A stretch of 5,872 nt of DNA from Firmicutes bacterium UBA4882 (GCA_002399265.1 DHDG01000040.1:2255-8126), one strand, 5' to 3'. Counted from the stretch's first letter, positions 1 to 5,435 are shown. Made by a program: numbers and translations. The notes: a model not told the origin generated them from the sequence alone.

Positions 1-23
1 TGATGTGCCATATGATGTGCCAT
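1..23. repeat. Two tandem copies of an 11-bp sequence
   Basis: TGATGTGCCAT occurs at 1-11 and again at 13-23, a 12-bp period. The second copy also forms an inverted repeat with what follows (TGCCAT at 18-23, ATGGCA at 26-31). Read on the minus strand it gives Met-Ala-His-His twice, but no ribosome binding site precedes it and the window ends, so I do not call a gene. Confidence 0.6.
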
Positions 24-52
24 CTATGGCAGCTTTTGACGCAAAAACACAA

Positions 53-83
53 CAAAAAAGTACAGTCCCAATAATACTGTACT
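53..83 (-). terminator. Intrinsic terminator of the ECF S-component gene
   Basis: On the minus strand AGTACAGT (83-76) pairs perfectly with ACTGTACT (66-59) across a 9-nt loop. Six T residues follow directly (positions 58-53). The stem begins within the stop codon of the membrane protein gene (84-82), so the gene ends inside its own terminator. The stem is only moderately GC-rich, but the T run is good. Confidence 0.75.
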
Positions 84-735
84 ATTGATTGACGGTGGAG
101 TTTTCACCATCGGATTCATCGTCATCGATGTCAATATTCTTTTTTCTCTTTGAGGCGGCGGTGATTGCCTTATATGCCACAGAAGCCAGAAAACAGTTGG
201 CAAAGGATCCAACAATCTGCGGGATCAGGATCGGAACCATGATACCCCATCCGAGCATCAGGAACCAAGGTAAGATGCATAAAGTATTCACTATGGTACC
301 AACAATCATGCCGGCCACCAGGTTGTACCTTTTAGACACATAACCAAATGCCAGCGATGCCAAAGCCATATTCATCATGTAATACGGCACCATGGCGGCC
401 CAGCCGGAAAATCCAGACATCAAGTTAGCGAAAAAGGTTCCAAAAGCGGCAACAATACTACCAATTTGCCACCCAAACATCAGTGATGCGAAGTAACCGG
501 CAGTTGAATCCAGTTTGATGGAAGCTGCCGGACCCGGTATGGAGATGAAACCGCCTGCCGCAGCCACGGCAATTAATACGGCGACTTTGGCAATCGTACC
601 GGAAGACCACCCTGATTTTTGAATCTCGGTCGGAAATTTGCGATCCCACATTTTTCCGAAAACGAATACCAGTACCACCATAAACAATCCAATCAGATAT
701 GTTACCGAGATGCCGAGTACACCCTGTCCTAACAT
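82..735 (-). CDS. ECF transporter S component-like membrane protein
   Basis: This 217-residue protein is very hydrophobic, with about six likely membrane helices (roughly residues 8-27, 50-66, 79-105, 113-135, 138-160 and 165-190), followed by a basic then acidic tail (KRKK, then IDIDDDESDGE). Size and topology fit the substrate-binding S component of an energy-coupling factor importer. The segment around residues 66-110 (PGPAASIKLDSTAGYFASL, then a long glycine-rich helix) resembles the vitamin-type S components related to CblT (alpha-ribazole), though the substrate is not proven. The family normally works with a shared EcfT and two EcfA ATPases, which are not in this window. The ATG at 735 is chosen over the TTG one codon upstream because GGAGG (747-743) lies 7 nt before it. 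It sits downstream of a GntR regulator gene in the same orientation. Confidence 0.72.
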   Translation of the reverse strand: MLGQGVLGISVTYLIGLFMVVLVFVFGKMWDRKFPTEIQKSGWSSGTIAKVAVLIAVAAAGGFISIPGPAASIKLDSTAGYFASLMFGWQIGSIVAAFGTFFANLMSGFSGWAAMVPYYMMNMALASLAFGYVSKRYNLVAGMIVGTIVNTLCILPWFLMLGWGIMVPILIPQIVGSFANCFLASVAYKAITAASKRKKNIDIDDDESDGENSTVNQ

Positions 736-742
736 CAAAATT

Positions 743-749
743 CCTCCCC
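743..749 (-). promoter_or_regulatory. Ribosome binding site fixing the start at 735
   Basis: GGGGAGG on the minus strand ends 7 nt before the ATG at 735 but only 4 nt before the neighbouring TTG at 738, which favours the ATG. Confidence 0.8.
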
Positions 750-753
750 ATGC

Positions 754-774
754 TTAATCATTAATCATTAATCA
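754..774. repeat. Three perfect tandem heptamers TTAATCA
   Basis: TTAATCA is repeated three times without interruption (754-760, 761-767, 768-774), directly upstream of the ribosome binding site of the membrane protein gene. Each unit junction contains the palindrome ATTAAT. It could be a binding site, an AT-rich unstructured leader that helps ribosome loading, or a slippage-prone tract. The sequence does not decide among these. Confidence 0.85.
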
Positions 775-817
775 GTCGGAGTAACCGGATTCATAGAAGG
801 GCTGCCCATATCTGAAG

Positions 818-844
818 AAAAAACCGGAGCGGCCACTAGCCGCT
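818..844 (-). terminator. Probable terminator between regulator and transporter genes
   Basis: On the minus strand AGCGGC (844-839) pairs with GCCGCT (833-828) over a 5-nt loop. CCGG follows, then six T residues (823-818). It begins 7 nt after the regulator's stop codon. The stem is short and the 4-nt gap to the T run is longer than ideal, so termination may be only partial and allow read-through into the membrane protein gene. Confidence 0.55.
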
Positions 845-851
845 TAACAGC

Positions 852-1580
852 TCAATCCTCCCTTCGTTCGATCTGCATCTTGCATTTGTCTCCCCGGACA
901 ATATGAATGCTGTGTTCAATCGGTTCGCCATTTTTGGCGTAGCCGAGCCGTTCGACCCGCATTCCGAAACTGACTGTATCGAGTTGCAGAATTTTCATTT
1001 CAAATTCGTCAAGCAGGGTCGGCTCGAGAATTTCCTCAGCGCGCGCAATCCTGATACCATATTTGCGGTCCAGCAAATTATAGATCGACACAGTCAGATC
1101 TTCCTGCTCAATGTGCTCTACCCGATCATAAGGAAAGTTGAGCACTTCTATATAGTAAGGTTCATCGTCAATCAGGCGCAACCGTTTGATCTGAATAACC
1201 TTAGCATCCTCGGCAATCCTGAGTCTGTCGCATATATACCTGGTGGGCTTCCTGAAGCCGATATCCATCACTTTGGCAGAAGGGCGCTGATTAAAATTGA
1301 GTACTTGTTCGGTAAAGCCTTTGACACTCTCGAGGCGTGTAGCCTCATAGGGCGCGCGGACTATCGTGCCCAGACCTTTCTGACGCCTGAGGACACCCTC
1401 CTGCGCCAAATCAAGAATGGCTTTCCGGACAGTGATTCTGCTGATATTATAAAGCTGGCAAAATTCGGATTCCGAAGGGATGAGATGGCCAACCTGATAT
1501 TCACCATTGCTGATTTTCTCGCGAATGATTTCTTTGAGTTGGTAATAGAGCGGTTCAAAACAATTCCTGTTTAACTCCAT
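852..1580 (-). CDS. GntR-family (HutC/UTRA type) transcriptional regulator
   Basis: The 242-residue protein has the normal length and domain order of HutC-subfamily GntR regulators. An N-terminal winged helix-turn-helix (about residues 8-75) includes IPSESEFCQLYNISRITVRK, whose second part is the DNA-recognition helix, and the wing RRQKGLGTIV. A UTRA ligand-binding domain spans roughly 95-235 and ends in the typical GEPIEHSIHIVRGDK segment. Such proteins are usually cytoplasmic dimeric repressors released by a small metabolite; the ligand cannot be read from sequence. The ATG at 1580 is preceded by AGGAGG (1592-1587) at 6 nt, an excellent start. The promoter just upstream carries repeated half-site-like sequence, suggesting autoregulation. 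The same-strand ECF S-component gene lies 116 bp downstream, beyond a hairpin, and is the most likely target. Confidence 0.93.
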   Translation of the reverse strand: MELNRNCFEPLYYQLKEIIREKISNGEYQVGHLIPSESEFCQLYNISRITVRKAILDLAQEGVLRRQKGLGTIVRAPYEATRLESVKGFTEQVLNFNQRPSAKVMDIGFRKPTRYICDRLRIAEDAKVIQIKRLRLIDDEPYYIEVLNFPYDRVEHIEQEDLTVSIYNLLDRKYGIRIARAEEILEPTLLDEFEMKILQLDTVSFGMRVERLGYAKNGEPIEHSIHIVRGDKCKMQIERRED

Positions 1581-1600
1581 TTTAACCCTCCTGTAATATC

Positions 1601-1629
1601 AATATAACATGTTTATAACAAGTAGTCAA
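1601..1629 (-). promoter_or_regulatory. Sigma-A-type promoter of the GntR gene with candidate operator
   Basis: On the minus strand TTGACT (1629-1624) and TATATT (1606-1601) are separated by exactly 17 nt, close to the vegetative consensus. The predicted start near 1594 would give a leader of about 14 nt that begins almost at the AGGAGG. The spacer and -10 region hold two direct copies of TGTTATA 11 bp apart, the palindrome AACATGTT between them, and the arms TATAA/TTATA, all plausible sites for autorepression. The boxes are read directly; the operator role is inferred. Confidence 0.75.
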
Positions 1630-1783
1630 CGATGGGATCATTTGCCGGCGCATCCGCAAGGCTGTTTTCCGGTACCCGGATGTAGAGGCAAAAAGCCCGT
1701 CGGTGAGCGGCAGGCGGTTGAGCGATATTCTCAGTCACTTCTCTGGTACATCGGCAATTTTGTGCTTTGCCAGAAGGGTGTGA
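1630..1783. other. Non-coding stretch between divergent genes
   Basis: This is most of the gap between the divergent regulator and DUF3298 genes, and I find no supported gene in it. Short open frames exist on both strands, but none has a start codon with a ribosome binding site. A small near-palindrome, TCCGG-TAC-CCGGA, lies around 1669-1681. The relatively GC-rich, codon-like texture could reflect a decayed gene, but I recognise no family. Confidence 0.45.
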
Positions 1784-1812
1784 GTGACGCGCACCGTTCT
1801 TTGTGATACATT
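1784..1812 (+). promoter_or_regulatory. Candidate promoter of the DUF4163/DUF3298 gene
   Basis: GTGACG (1784-1789) and TACATT (1807-1812) are 17 nt apart, and the -10 box is preceded by TGA, an extended -10 element. Each box matches the consensus at four of six positions. It would start transcription near 1819, about 22 nt before the TTG start. It is weak alone, but nothing better is visible. Confidence 0.3.
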
Positions 1813-1841
1813 TGGGATAGGCGGAATTGGGGGTATGTTAG

Positions 1842-2624
1842 TTGGATAAGAAGTCGAAAGTCAATCGCGCCCCGTTGGCGATTATTATACTGTTGATTGT
1901 CGTATGCGTCGTCGCCGGCATACTGGCGTTTCCCAAAATACGCGAGGCTTTATCCAATAAGGCGCCTGACGATAGGACGAGCGCCGCCATCACAATGCGG
2001 AAAACAAGCAAGACCTATCAATATGATAACACGGAAATCATGAAGCTTACAATCGATTACCCTGAGATTACGTCGGCAAATAGCCCGGAAGCTGCGGAGC
2101 ATATCAATGAGGAAATAGCACTGCAGGTGGACGCGTTTGCCAAAAACGCCGACGAGTTATATCAGGAGGCCATTGAGATTTATGACGACTTTCAGAAAGA
2201 AGGCTATCCGTTTCATCCCTGGGAAGCTTATCTGCAGTTTCAGGTAACCTATAACGCTCATGGTTTGTTAAGCTGGTATATCGATCGATATCTGTATTCG
2301 GGCGGAGCCCATGGCAATACACTGCGCAGTTCTGCAACCTGGGAATTAGTCCAGGGCACGCTGCGCACACTGGACACTTTTTACGAACCCGGCGCAGATT
2401 ATCAAAGTTATATCCTGGAAACAATCCTGAAGCAAGCCCAGGATAACCTGGCGCAGGAGCCCTATATCTATTTCGAAGAATACCAGAGTTCAATCAAGGA
2501 GTGCTTTGATCCTCAGAGTTTTTATCTGAGCCCTGACGGGTTGGTAATCTATTACCAGCAGTATGCTATTGCGCCCTATTCCACCGGCATTGTCGAATTC
2601 ACCATTCCTGCTGAAAACAACTGA
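1842..2624 (+). CDS. Membrane-anchored DUF4163/DUF3298 (RsiV-like) protein
   Basis: This 260-residue protein has a short basic N-terminus (DKKSKVNR), one membrane segment at about residues 11-30, and an extracytoplasmic remainder. Residues ~55-158 match the DUF4163 pattern, ending in YLYSGGAHGNT. The C-terminal part matches DUF3298, ending in FYLSPDGLVIYYQQYAIAPY and STGIVEFTIP. The same domains form the outer part of the Bacillus anti-sigma factor RsiV and occur with the PdaC deacetylase. Here the cytoplasmic part is only about 10 residues, too short for an anti-sigma domain, and no sigma factor gene is adjacent, so an anti-sigma role is unlikely. Lysozyme or cell-wall ligand binding is possible but unproven. 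The start is TTG, 7 nt after a GGGGG tract (1829-1833). An in-frame TAG lies immediately upstream, so translation cannot begin earlier. Confidence 0.85.
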   Translation: MDKKSKVNRAPLAIIILLIVVCVVAGILAFPKIREALSNKAPDDRTSAAITMRKTSKTYQYDNTEIMKLTIDYPEITSANSPEAAEHINEEIALQVDAFAKNADELYQEAIEIYDDFQKEGYPFHPWEAYLQFQVTYNAHGLLSWYIDRYLYSGGAHGNTLRSSATWELVQGTLRTLDTFYEPGADYQSYILETILKQAQDNLAQEPYIYFEEYQSSIKECFDPQSFYLSPDGLVIYYQQYAIAPYSTGIVEFTIPAENN

Positions 2625-2664
2625 TGGCACCCGCAGTGTCGCCAAGCACCGGAAAACCGCTAAT

Positions 2665-3372
2665 TCAACCAGTGATGAATTTTAGAATTCTGCGCGGTTT
2701 GGCGTAGGGATTGAGCGTCAAAACACGCTCGATAATTTCGGCGATGGCGTCATCTTGATTAAGCTTAGCAGCTTTCTCAAATACCTCTGCGCCCCAAAAG
2801 CTTTCAGTTGTGCAAAAAACGGTTGACGACCAGCCGTACTCGTCGCCTTTTGCAGAGATTTTCCGCTGCCGTCCGCACATTGTCAGATACATTTTCATCT
2901 GAAGCTCAACTAACGCACTATCGAATTTGGATTTCTCATCTTTCTCAAACCCTGCCAGCTGCTTCATAGCATGCAGCGGCAGCGTTCCATAATCCTGCGT
3001 GGCACTGTAAATGCGCTTGGCATGATTACTTATGGCACCGTCTTCATATTCTTTTTCCAGACTCATATTGCCGCGGCGCGCAGCGATGAAATATGGTGCC
3101 CATTCTTTTGTGATATAACCGCTCTTGTTGAAAAAGCACTTCGTATAAGCAATGTCGTTACGCTCTTCCAATACGCGCATGCGCCATTCCCACGGATCGG
3201 TTTCAAGATCGCCGGTGTGCCATCGCACAGGCGTTTCATAGGGCGGCTCTTCATCCCAACTCCACGGAATCAGCGCAAATATCCCGGAATTGTTGCCACC
3301 GCCCAGTGAAAATCCCGCTTCCAATAGCGCATTCACAAAGTCGGCGTAGTTTCTGATCGGACTATGGTTCAA
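2665..3372 (-). CDS. AlkZ-related winged-helix protein
   Basis: The 235-residue protein resembles the small family named AlkZ-related, distant relatives of AlkZ/YcaQ winged-helix DNA glycosylases. This assignment rests on recalled family patterns: a GGGNNSGIFALIPW motif (residues 24-37), WHTGDLETDPWEWRMRVLEE (51-70), GYITKEWAPYF (85-95), a helical block LPLHAMKQLAGF, and YGWSSTVFCTTESFWG near 179-194. Whether it acts on DNA is unknown; I see no signal peptide or membrane segment. The frame is open from a TTG at 3393, but AAAGGAG (3387-3381) lies inside that extension and 8 nt before the TTG at 3372, so the later start is chosen. It follows the flavin-fold gene by 71 bp on the same strand with no evident promoter or terminator between, so co-transcription is likely. 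It converges on the DUF3298 gene with 40 bp between stop codons. Confidence 0.78.
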   Translation of the reverse strand: MNHSPIRNYADFVNALLEAGFSLGGGNNSGIFALIPWSWDEEPPYETPVRWHTGDLETDPWEWRMRVLEERNDIAYTKCFFNKSGYITKEWAPYFIAARRGNMSLEKEYEDGAISNHAKRIYSATQDYGTLPLHAMKQLAGFEKDEKSKFDSALVELQMKMYLTMCGRQRKISAKGDEYGWSSTVFCTTESFWGAEVFEKAAKLNQDDAIAEIIERVLTLNPYAKPRRILKFITG

Positions 3373-3380
3373 TCTGTTTT

Positions 3381-3387
3381 CTCCTTT
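3381..3387 (-). promoter_or_regulatory. Ribosome binding site fixing a TTG start at 3372
   Basis: AAAGGAG on the minus strand, 8 nt before the TTG at 3372. The longest open frame would place this site inside the coding sequence (Arg-Lys-Gly-Glu), so the first seven codons of that frame are probably not translated. Confidence 0.8.
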
Positions 3388-3443
3388 CCGCAACTGCGCG
3401 AATCAACCGAGTGCGTCGCCTCCATAGTTACTTGCTGTTACTC

Positions 3444-3881
3444 TTATGCACCGATAAATTCCGATTCAGCGATTAATGGTTTCCCGTCAATATACCGCCA
3501 CTGTCTGACCAGATGAATCTTAACTCGTACGACAATTTCATCTTCATATGCGGAATACCTCTCAAAGGAGCTCGGATGTTTTTCCTGATAGGCCTGCGCA
3601 AAGAAGGCGTTTTGCTCTGCTAATGGATGACCGCATGTTGTCGCTGTTCCCTCAATCTCAAGGTCGCCGACGCACAATGCCACACGCGGATTAGCTGCAA
3701 TTTGATCCATTTTCAGCGAATCATAGCCTGTCTGAAAGTAAATATCCAGACCGACGTTGATATGACTCATTGGGCGGATGGTAACGCGGTTATCGGCGCA
3801 AGTGGCCAGCGTCAGTACTTTTTCCTTTCGTAGTATGCTGATGATTTCTGCGGCGCTAATTGGGCATGTTTCGAATTTCAA
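3444..3881 (-). CDS. Pyridoxamine 5'-phosphate oxidase-fold (FMN split-barrel) protein
   Basis: A 145-residue cytoplasmic protein of the short PNPOx-like family, which forms dimeric split beta-barrels usually binding FMN, or F420 or heme in some relatives. Visible signatures are VLTLATCADNRVTIRPMSHI (residues 22-41), the strand GLDIYFQTGYDSLKMDQIAANPRVALCV (44-71), the central IEGTAT strand (76-81), and VRVKIHLVRQWRY near the C-terminus. Length fits the small general family rather than true PdxH, so vitamin B6 synthesis should not be assumed. The start is TTG, with AGGGAG (3896-3891) 9 nt upstream; no better start exists in frame. Transcription probably begins near 3910 from a promoter buried in an inverted repeat, indicating repressor control. 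The AlkZ-related gene follows on the same strand. Confidence 0.85.
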   Translation of the reverse strand: MKFETCPISAAEIISILRKEKVLTLATCADNRVTIRPMSHINVGLDIYFQTGYDSLKMDQIAANPRVALCVGDLEIEGTATTCGHPLAEQNAFFAQAYQEKHPSSFERYSAYEDEIVVRVKIHLVRQWRYIDGKPLIAESEFIGA

Positions 3882-3916
3882 CGTATCTCTCTCCCTTCAC
3901 ACCTCATCTTAGCATC

Positions 3917-3946
3917 ATTAACATGACAACAGTCTGTCGTGTTAAT
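3917..3946 (-). promoter_or_regulatory. Promoter embedded in a 30-bp inverted repeat (operator)
   Basis: On the minus strand ATTAACACGACA (3946-3935) and TGTCATGTTAAT (3928-3917) pair at 11 of 12 positions around a 6-nt centre. The arms coincide with promoter boxes: TTAACA (-35, 3945-3940) and GTTAAT (-10, 3922-3917), 17 nt apart. A dimeric repressor bound here would cover both boxes and shut off the flavin-fold gene 35 bp away. By symmetry the plus strand carries an identical pair of boxes. The dyad and spacing are directly visible; the regulator is unknown, although MarR- or TetR-type proteins use such sites. Confidence 0.75.
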
Positions 3947-3969
3947 CTTTGTGGATTCCCGGTTGCATG

Positions 3970-4009
3970 AAAAAAGCCGCTATGAAGGCTTCACGCCTCT
4001 CATAGCGGC
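3970..4009 (-). terminator. Intrinsic terminator of the reductase/effector-binding operon
   Basis: A 10-bp perfect stem (3976-3985 with 4000-4009) continues, after one bulged base, into AGGC/GCCT with a 5-nt loop. Six T residues follow on the minus strand (3975-3970). It lies 36 bp after the stop codon of the effector-binding gene. One half is nearly identical to the hairpin at 5436-5471. Confidence 0.9.
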
Positions 4010-4023
4010 CCGGGATAAGTGTA

Positions 4024-4044
4024 CTTGCGCGCTCCTTGCGCGCT
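4024..4044. repeat. Tandem duplication of CTTGCGCGCT
   Basis: CTTGCGCGCT occurs at 4024-4033 and 4035-4044, an 11-bp period, just after the stop codon of the effector-binding gene and before its terminator. It looks like a local slippage duplication; no function is evident. Confidence 0.7.
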
Positions 4045-4045
4045 G

Positions 4046-4534
4046 CTATTGCTCTTTTCTTCTGATTGGTAACCCGTATTCTATTTTGTTTTCATCGAAG
4101 CATACTTCCAATTCCGGACCATTATCATGTTCATATAAACTATTATTGGGTAGCCATTCTGCCCAGGCATGCATCTCGCATTCCATTAATGCATTAATAT
4201 CATGGCCGTCACAAGTAAATATGGCCCATTCGTATGGCTTAACTCTATAGACTTCATATTCTCCCTGATTTGATATTTCATCGGTTTCTACAGCAATATA
4301 GAAATAAAAGCTTCTAACACTCGGGTCTTTTTCTGTACATGATAACCCTAAAATTGCACTCTTGGTCTGACTGCTTTTCTTCATGGTATTGAATTTTTTT
4401 ATCTTTTCGATATCGCCTTCTTGATGACATCTTTTCCAGAACTCGCCGAATGCATTGTTATCAGTGCCTGGAATCCAGGTTTTTGCCCCTATAACATTAA
4501 ACGCTTCTTTGCGTTCTATTCGTATTGAAACCAT
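4046..4534 (-). CDS. GyrI-like/AraC-type effector-binding domain protein
   Basis: A 162-residue stand-alone ligand-binding domain of the GyrI-like superfamily, the fold at the C-terminus of AraC-type activators such as Rob and of integron cassette protein Cass2. Supporting features are the N-terminal strand VSIRIERKEAFNVIGAKTW, the central YFYIAVETDE strand (residues 77-86), the YEVYRVKPYEWAIFTCDG segment (93-110), MHAWAEWLPNN, and the ending GPELEVCFDE (139-148), a hallmark of the fold. There is no helix-turn-helix, so it is not itself a regulator; relatives bind hydrophobic or cationic small molecules. The ATG at 4534 follows GGGGGAG by 6 nt; an in-frame GTG at 4555 would overlap the preceding gene and leave the binding site inside the coding region. 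It is the second gene of an operon with a short-chain dehydrogenase, suggesting a shared small-molecule substrate. Confidence 0.85.
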   Translation of the reverse strand: MVSIRIERKEAFNVIGAKTWIPGTDNNAFGEFWKRCHQEGDIEKIKKFNTMKKSSQTKSAILGLSCTEKDPSVRSFYFYIAVETDEISNQGEYEVYRVKPYEWAIFTCDGHDINALMECEMHAWAEWLPNNSLYEHDNGPELEVCFDENKIEYGLPIRRKEQ

Positions 4535-4540
4535 TCGATT

Positions 4541-4547
4541 CTCCCCC
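4541..4547 (-). promoter_or_regulatory. Ribosome binding site of the effector-binding gene
   Basis: GGGGGAG, 6 nt before the ATG at 4534 and immediately beyond the TAA (4551-4549) of the dehydrogenase gene. It sets the start and implies tight translational linkage of the two genes. Confidence 0.8.
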
Positions 4548-4548
4548 A

Positions 4549-5397
4549 TTACCACAATTGCTCCCTCAGAGATTTAGGTTGTTTGCCGTCAATATCTGTA
4601 AATCCGTATTTCTGAGCGACTTCAGCCGCAATTAGAATTTTCCCTGTTTCAGAATGCCTATTGCTATCTCCGGCTAAAGCTGCCACGCATCTTCCGATAA
4701 ATTGAGGAGACTCTGAATTAGATAGATCAAAACAGTCTTTATTTCTCATTACTGATTCCGTCCTTACCAAACCTGGATATAACGATATTACTGTCACGCC
4801 GTGATCTTTTAACTCAAAAGCAGTATCAGCCGTTAACCGATCTACAGCTGCCTTACAAACTCCGTAGGCAACATTCGACATATGTTTCCTGCCTGCATAA
4901 TACGAAATGTTTACAATCAGGCCATCATTTTGGTTAATCATAATCGGCGCTGCGAAGGCACTGGCAACATACGTTGACCTTAATCCGACAGTTTGCATAT
5001 CATCCCAAAGAGAGAGTGGTTGTTTCCAAAAAGGGGTTTCAAATATGTATTCTTCTGGCTTGGTAACTTTGGCGATATTTTCGTACCCTGCCCAGGCATT
5101 ATTAACAAGAATATCTATTTTGCCTCGCTCTTTTAAGACCCTGTCAAATAATGCTTTTACTTCAATATCATTTCTATGGTCGCATCTGATTGGAATTCCT
5201 TTACCGCCAATCTTATTGACCTCTTCCGCAGTCTCGTTTATAGTTCCCGGCAACGGAACAGTGGCATCCTCTTTCTTGACCGTCCGTCCCGTAACATATA
5301 CTGTTGCTCCAAATTCCCCTAACCCCAGAGCAATTCCTTTTCCAACACCTCTGCTCGCTCCAGTTACTACTGCCACTTTTCCTTTTAATGATTCCAT
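4549..5397 (-). CDS. Short-chain dehydrogenase/reductase (DHRS1-like)
   Basis: A 282-residue NAD(P)-dependent oxidoreductase of the classical SDR type. The Rossmann nucleotide-binding motif TGASRGVG is at residues 12-19, an Asp following the third strand is in CDH (72-74), and NNAWAG (99-104) is the usual NNAG-type motif. The catalytic triad is Ser165 (in VNIS), Tyr178 and Lys182 (YGVCK), with the normal 13-residue Ser-Tyr spacing; LYPGLVRT follows at 206-213. Overall it resembles the DHRS1-like subgroup, whose substrates are carbonyl compounds and steroids; the bacterial substrate is unknown. The ATG at 5397 has GGGGGA 7 nt upstream; the in-frame TTG at 5412 lies before that site and is rejected. 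Its stop is 14 bp before the next gene's start, so they form an operon. No convincing promoter is visible in the 38 bp up to the upstream hairpin. By eye, base composition is more AT-rich than in the flanking genes. Confidence 0.93.
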   Translation of the reverse strand: MESLKGKVAVVTGASRGVGKGIALGLGEFGATVYVTGRTVKKEDATVPLPGTINETAEEVNKIGGKGIPIRCDHRNDIEVKALFDRVLKERGKIDILVNNAWAGYENIAKVTKPEEYIFETPFWKQPLSLWDDMQTVGLRSTYVASAFAAPIMINQNDGLIVNISYYAGRKHMSNVAYGVCKAAVDRLTADTAFELKDHGVTVISLYPGLVRTESVMRNKDCFDLSNSESPQFIGRCVAALAGDSNRHSETGKILIAAEVAQKYGFTDIDGKQPKSLREQLW

Positions 5398-5404
5398 AAA
5401 TTTG

Positions 5405-5410
5405 TCCCCC
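5405..5410 (-). promoter_or_regulatory. Ribosome binding site fixing the dehydrogenase start
   Basis: GGGGGA, 7 nt before the ATG at 5397. It lies inside the frame that opens with a TTG at 5412, which argues against that earlier start. Confidence 0.75.
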
Positions 5411-5435
5411 AATCAATTTGACCCTTTGCTGCGCG

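Noticed and set aside
1609..1806. Plus-strand 65-codon open frame between the divergent genes
   Set aside because: No ribosome binding site; it starts inside the regulator's promoter; the composition is not protein-like.
2654..2700. AAACCGC/GCGGTTT inverted arms spanning the convergent gene ends as a bidirectional terminator
   Set aside because: The loop is over 30 nt and the T tract only three bases; inner AATTC/GAATT pairing is imperfect. Too weak to call.
3369..3425. 18-codon minus-strand leader frame whose TGA overlaps the TTG start of the AlkZ-related gene
   Set aside because: The overlap is suggestive of coupling, but its ATG has no ribosome binding site and the AlkZ-related gene has its own strong one.
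3939..4250. Plus-strand 103-codon open frame opposite the effector-binding gene
   Set aside because: Its 5' part runs through the terminator hairpin and the rest is the reverse of a well-supported gene.
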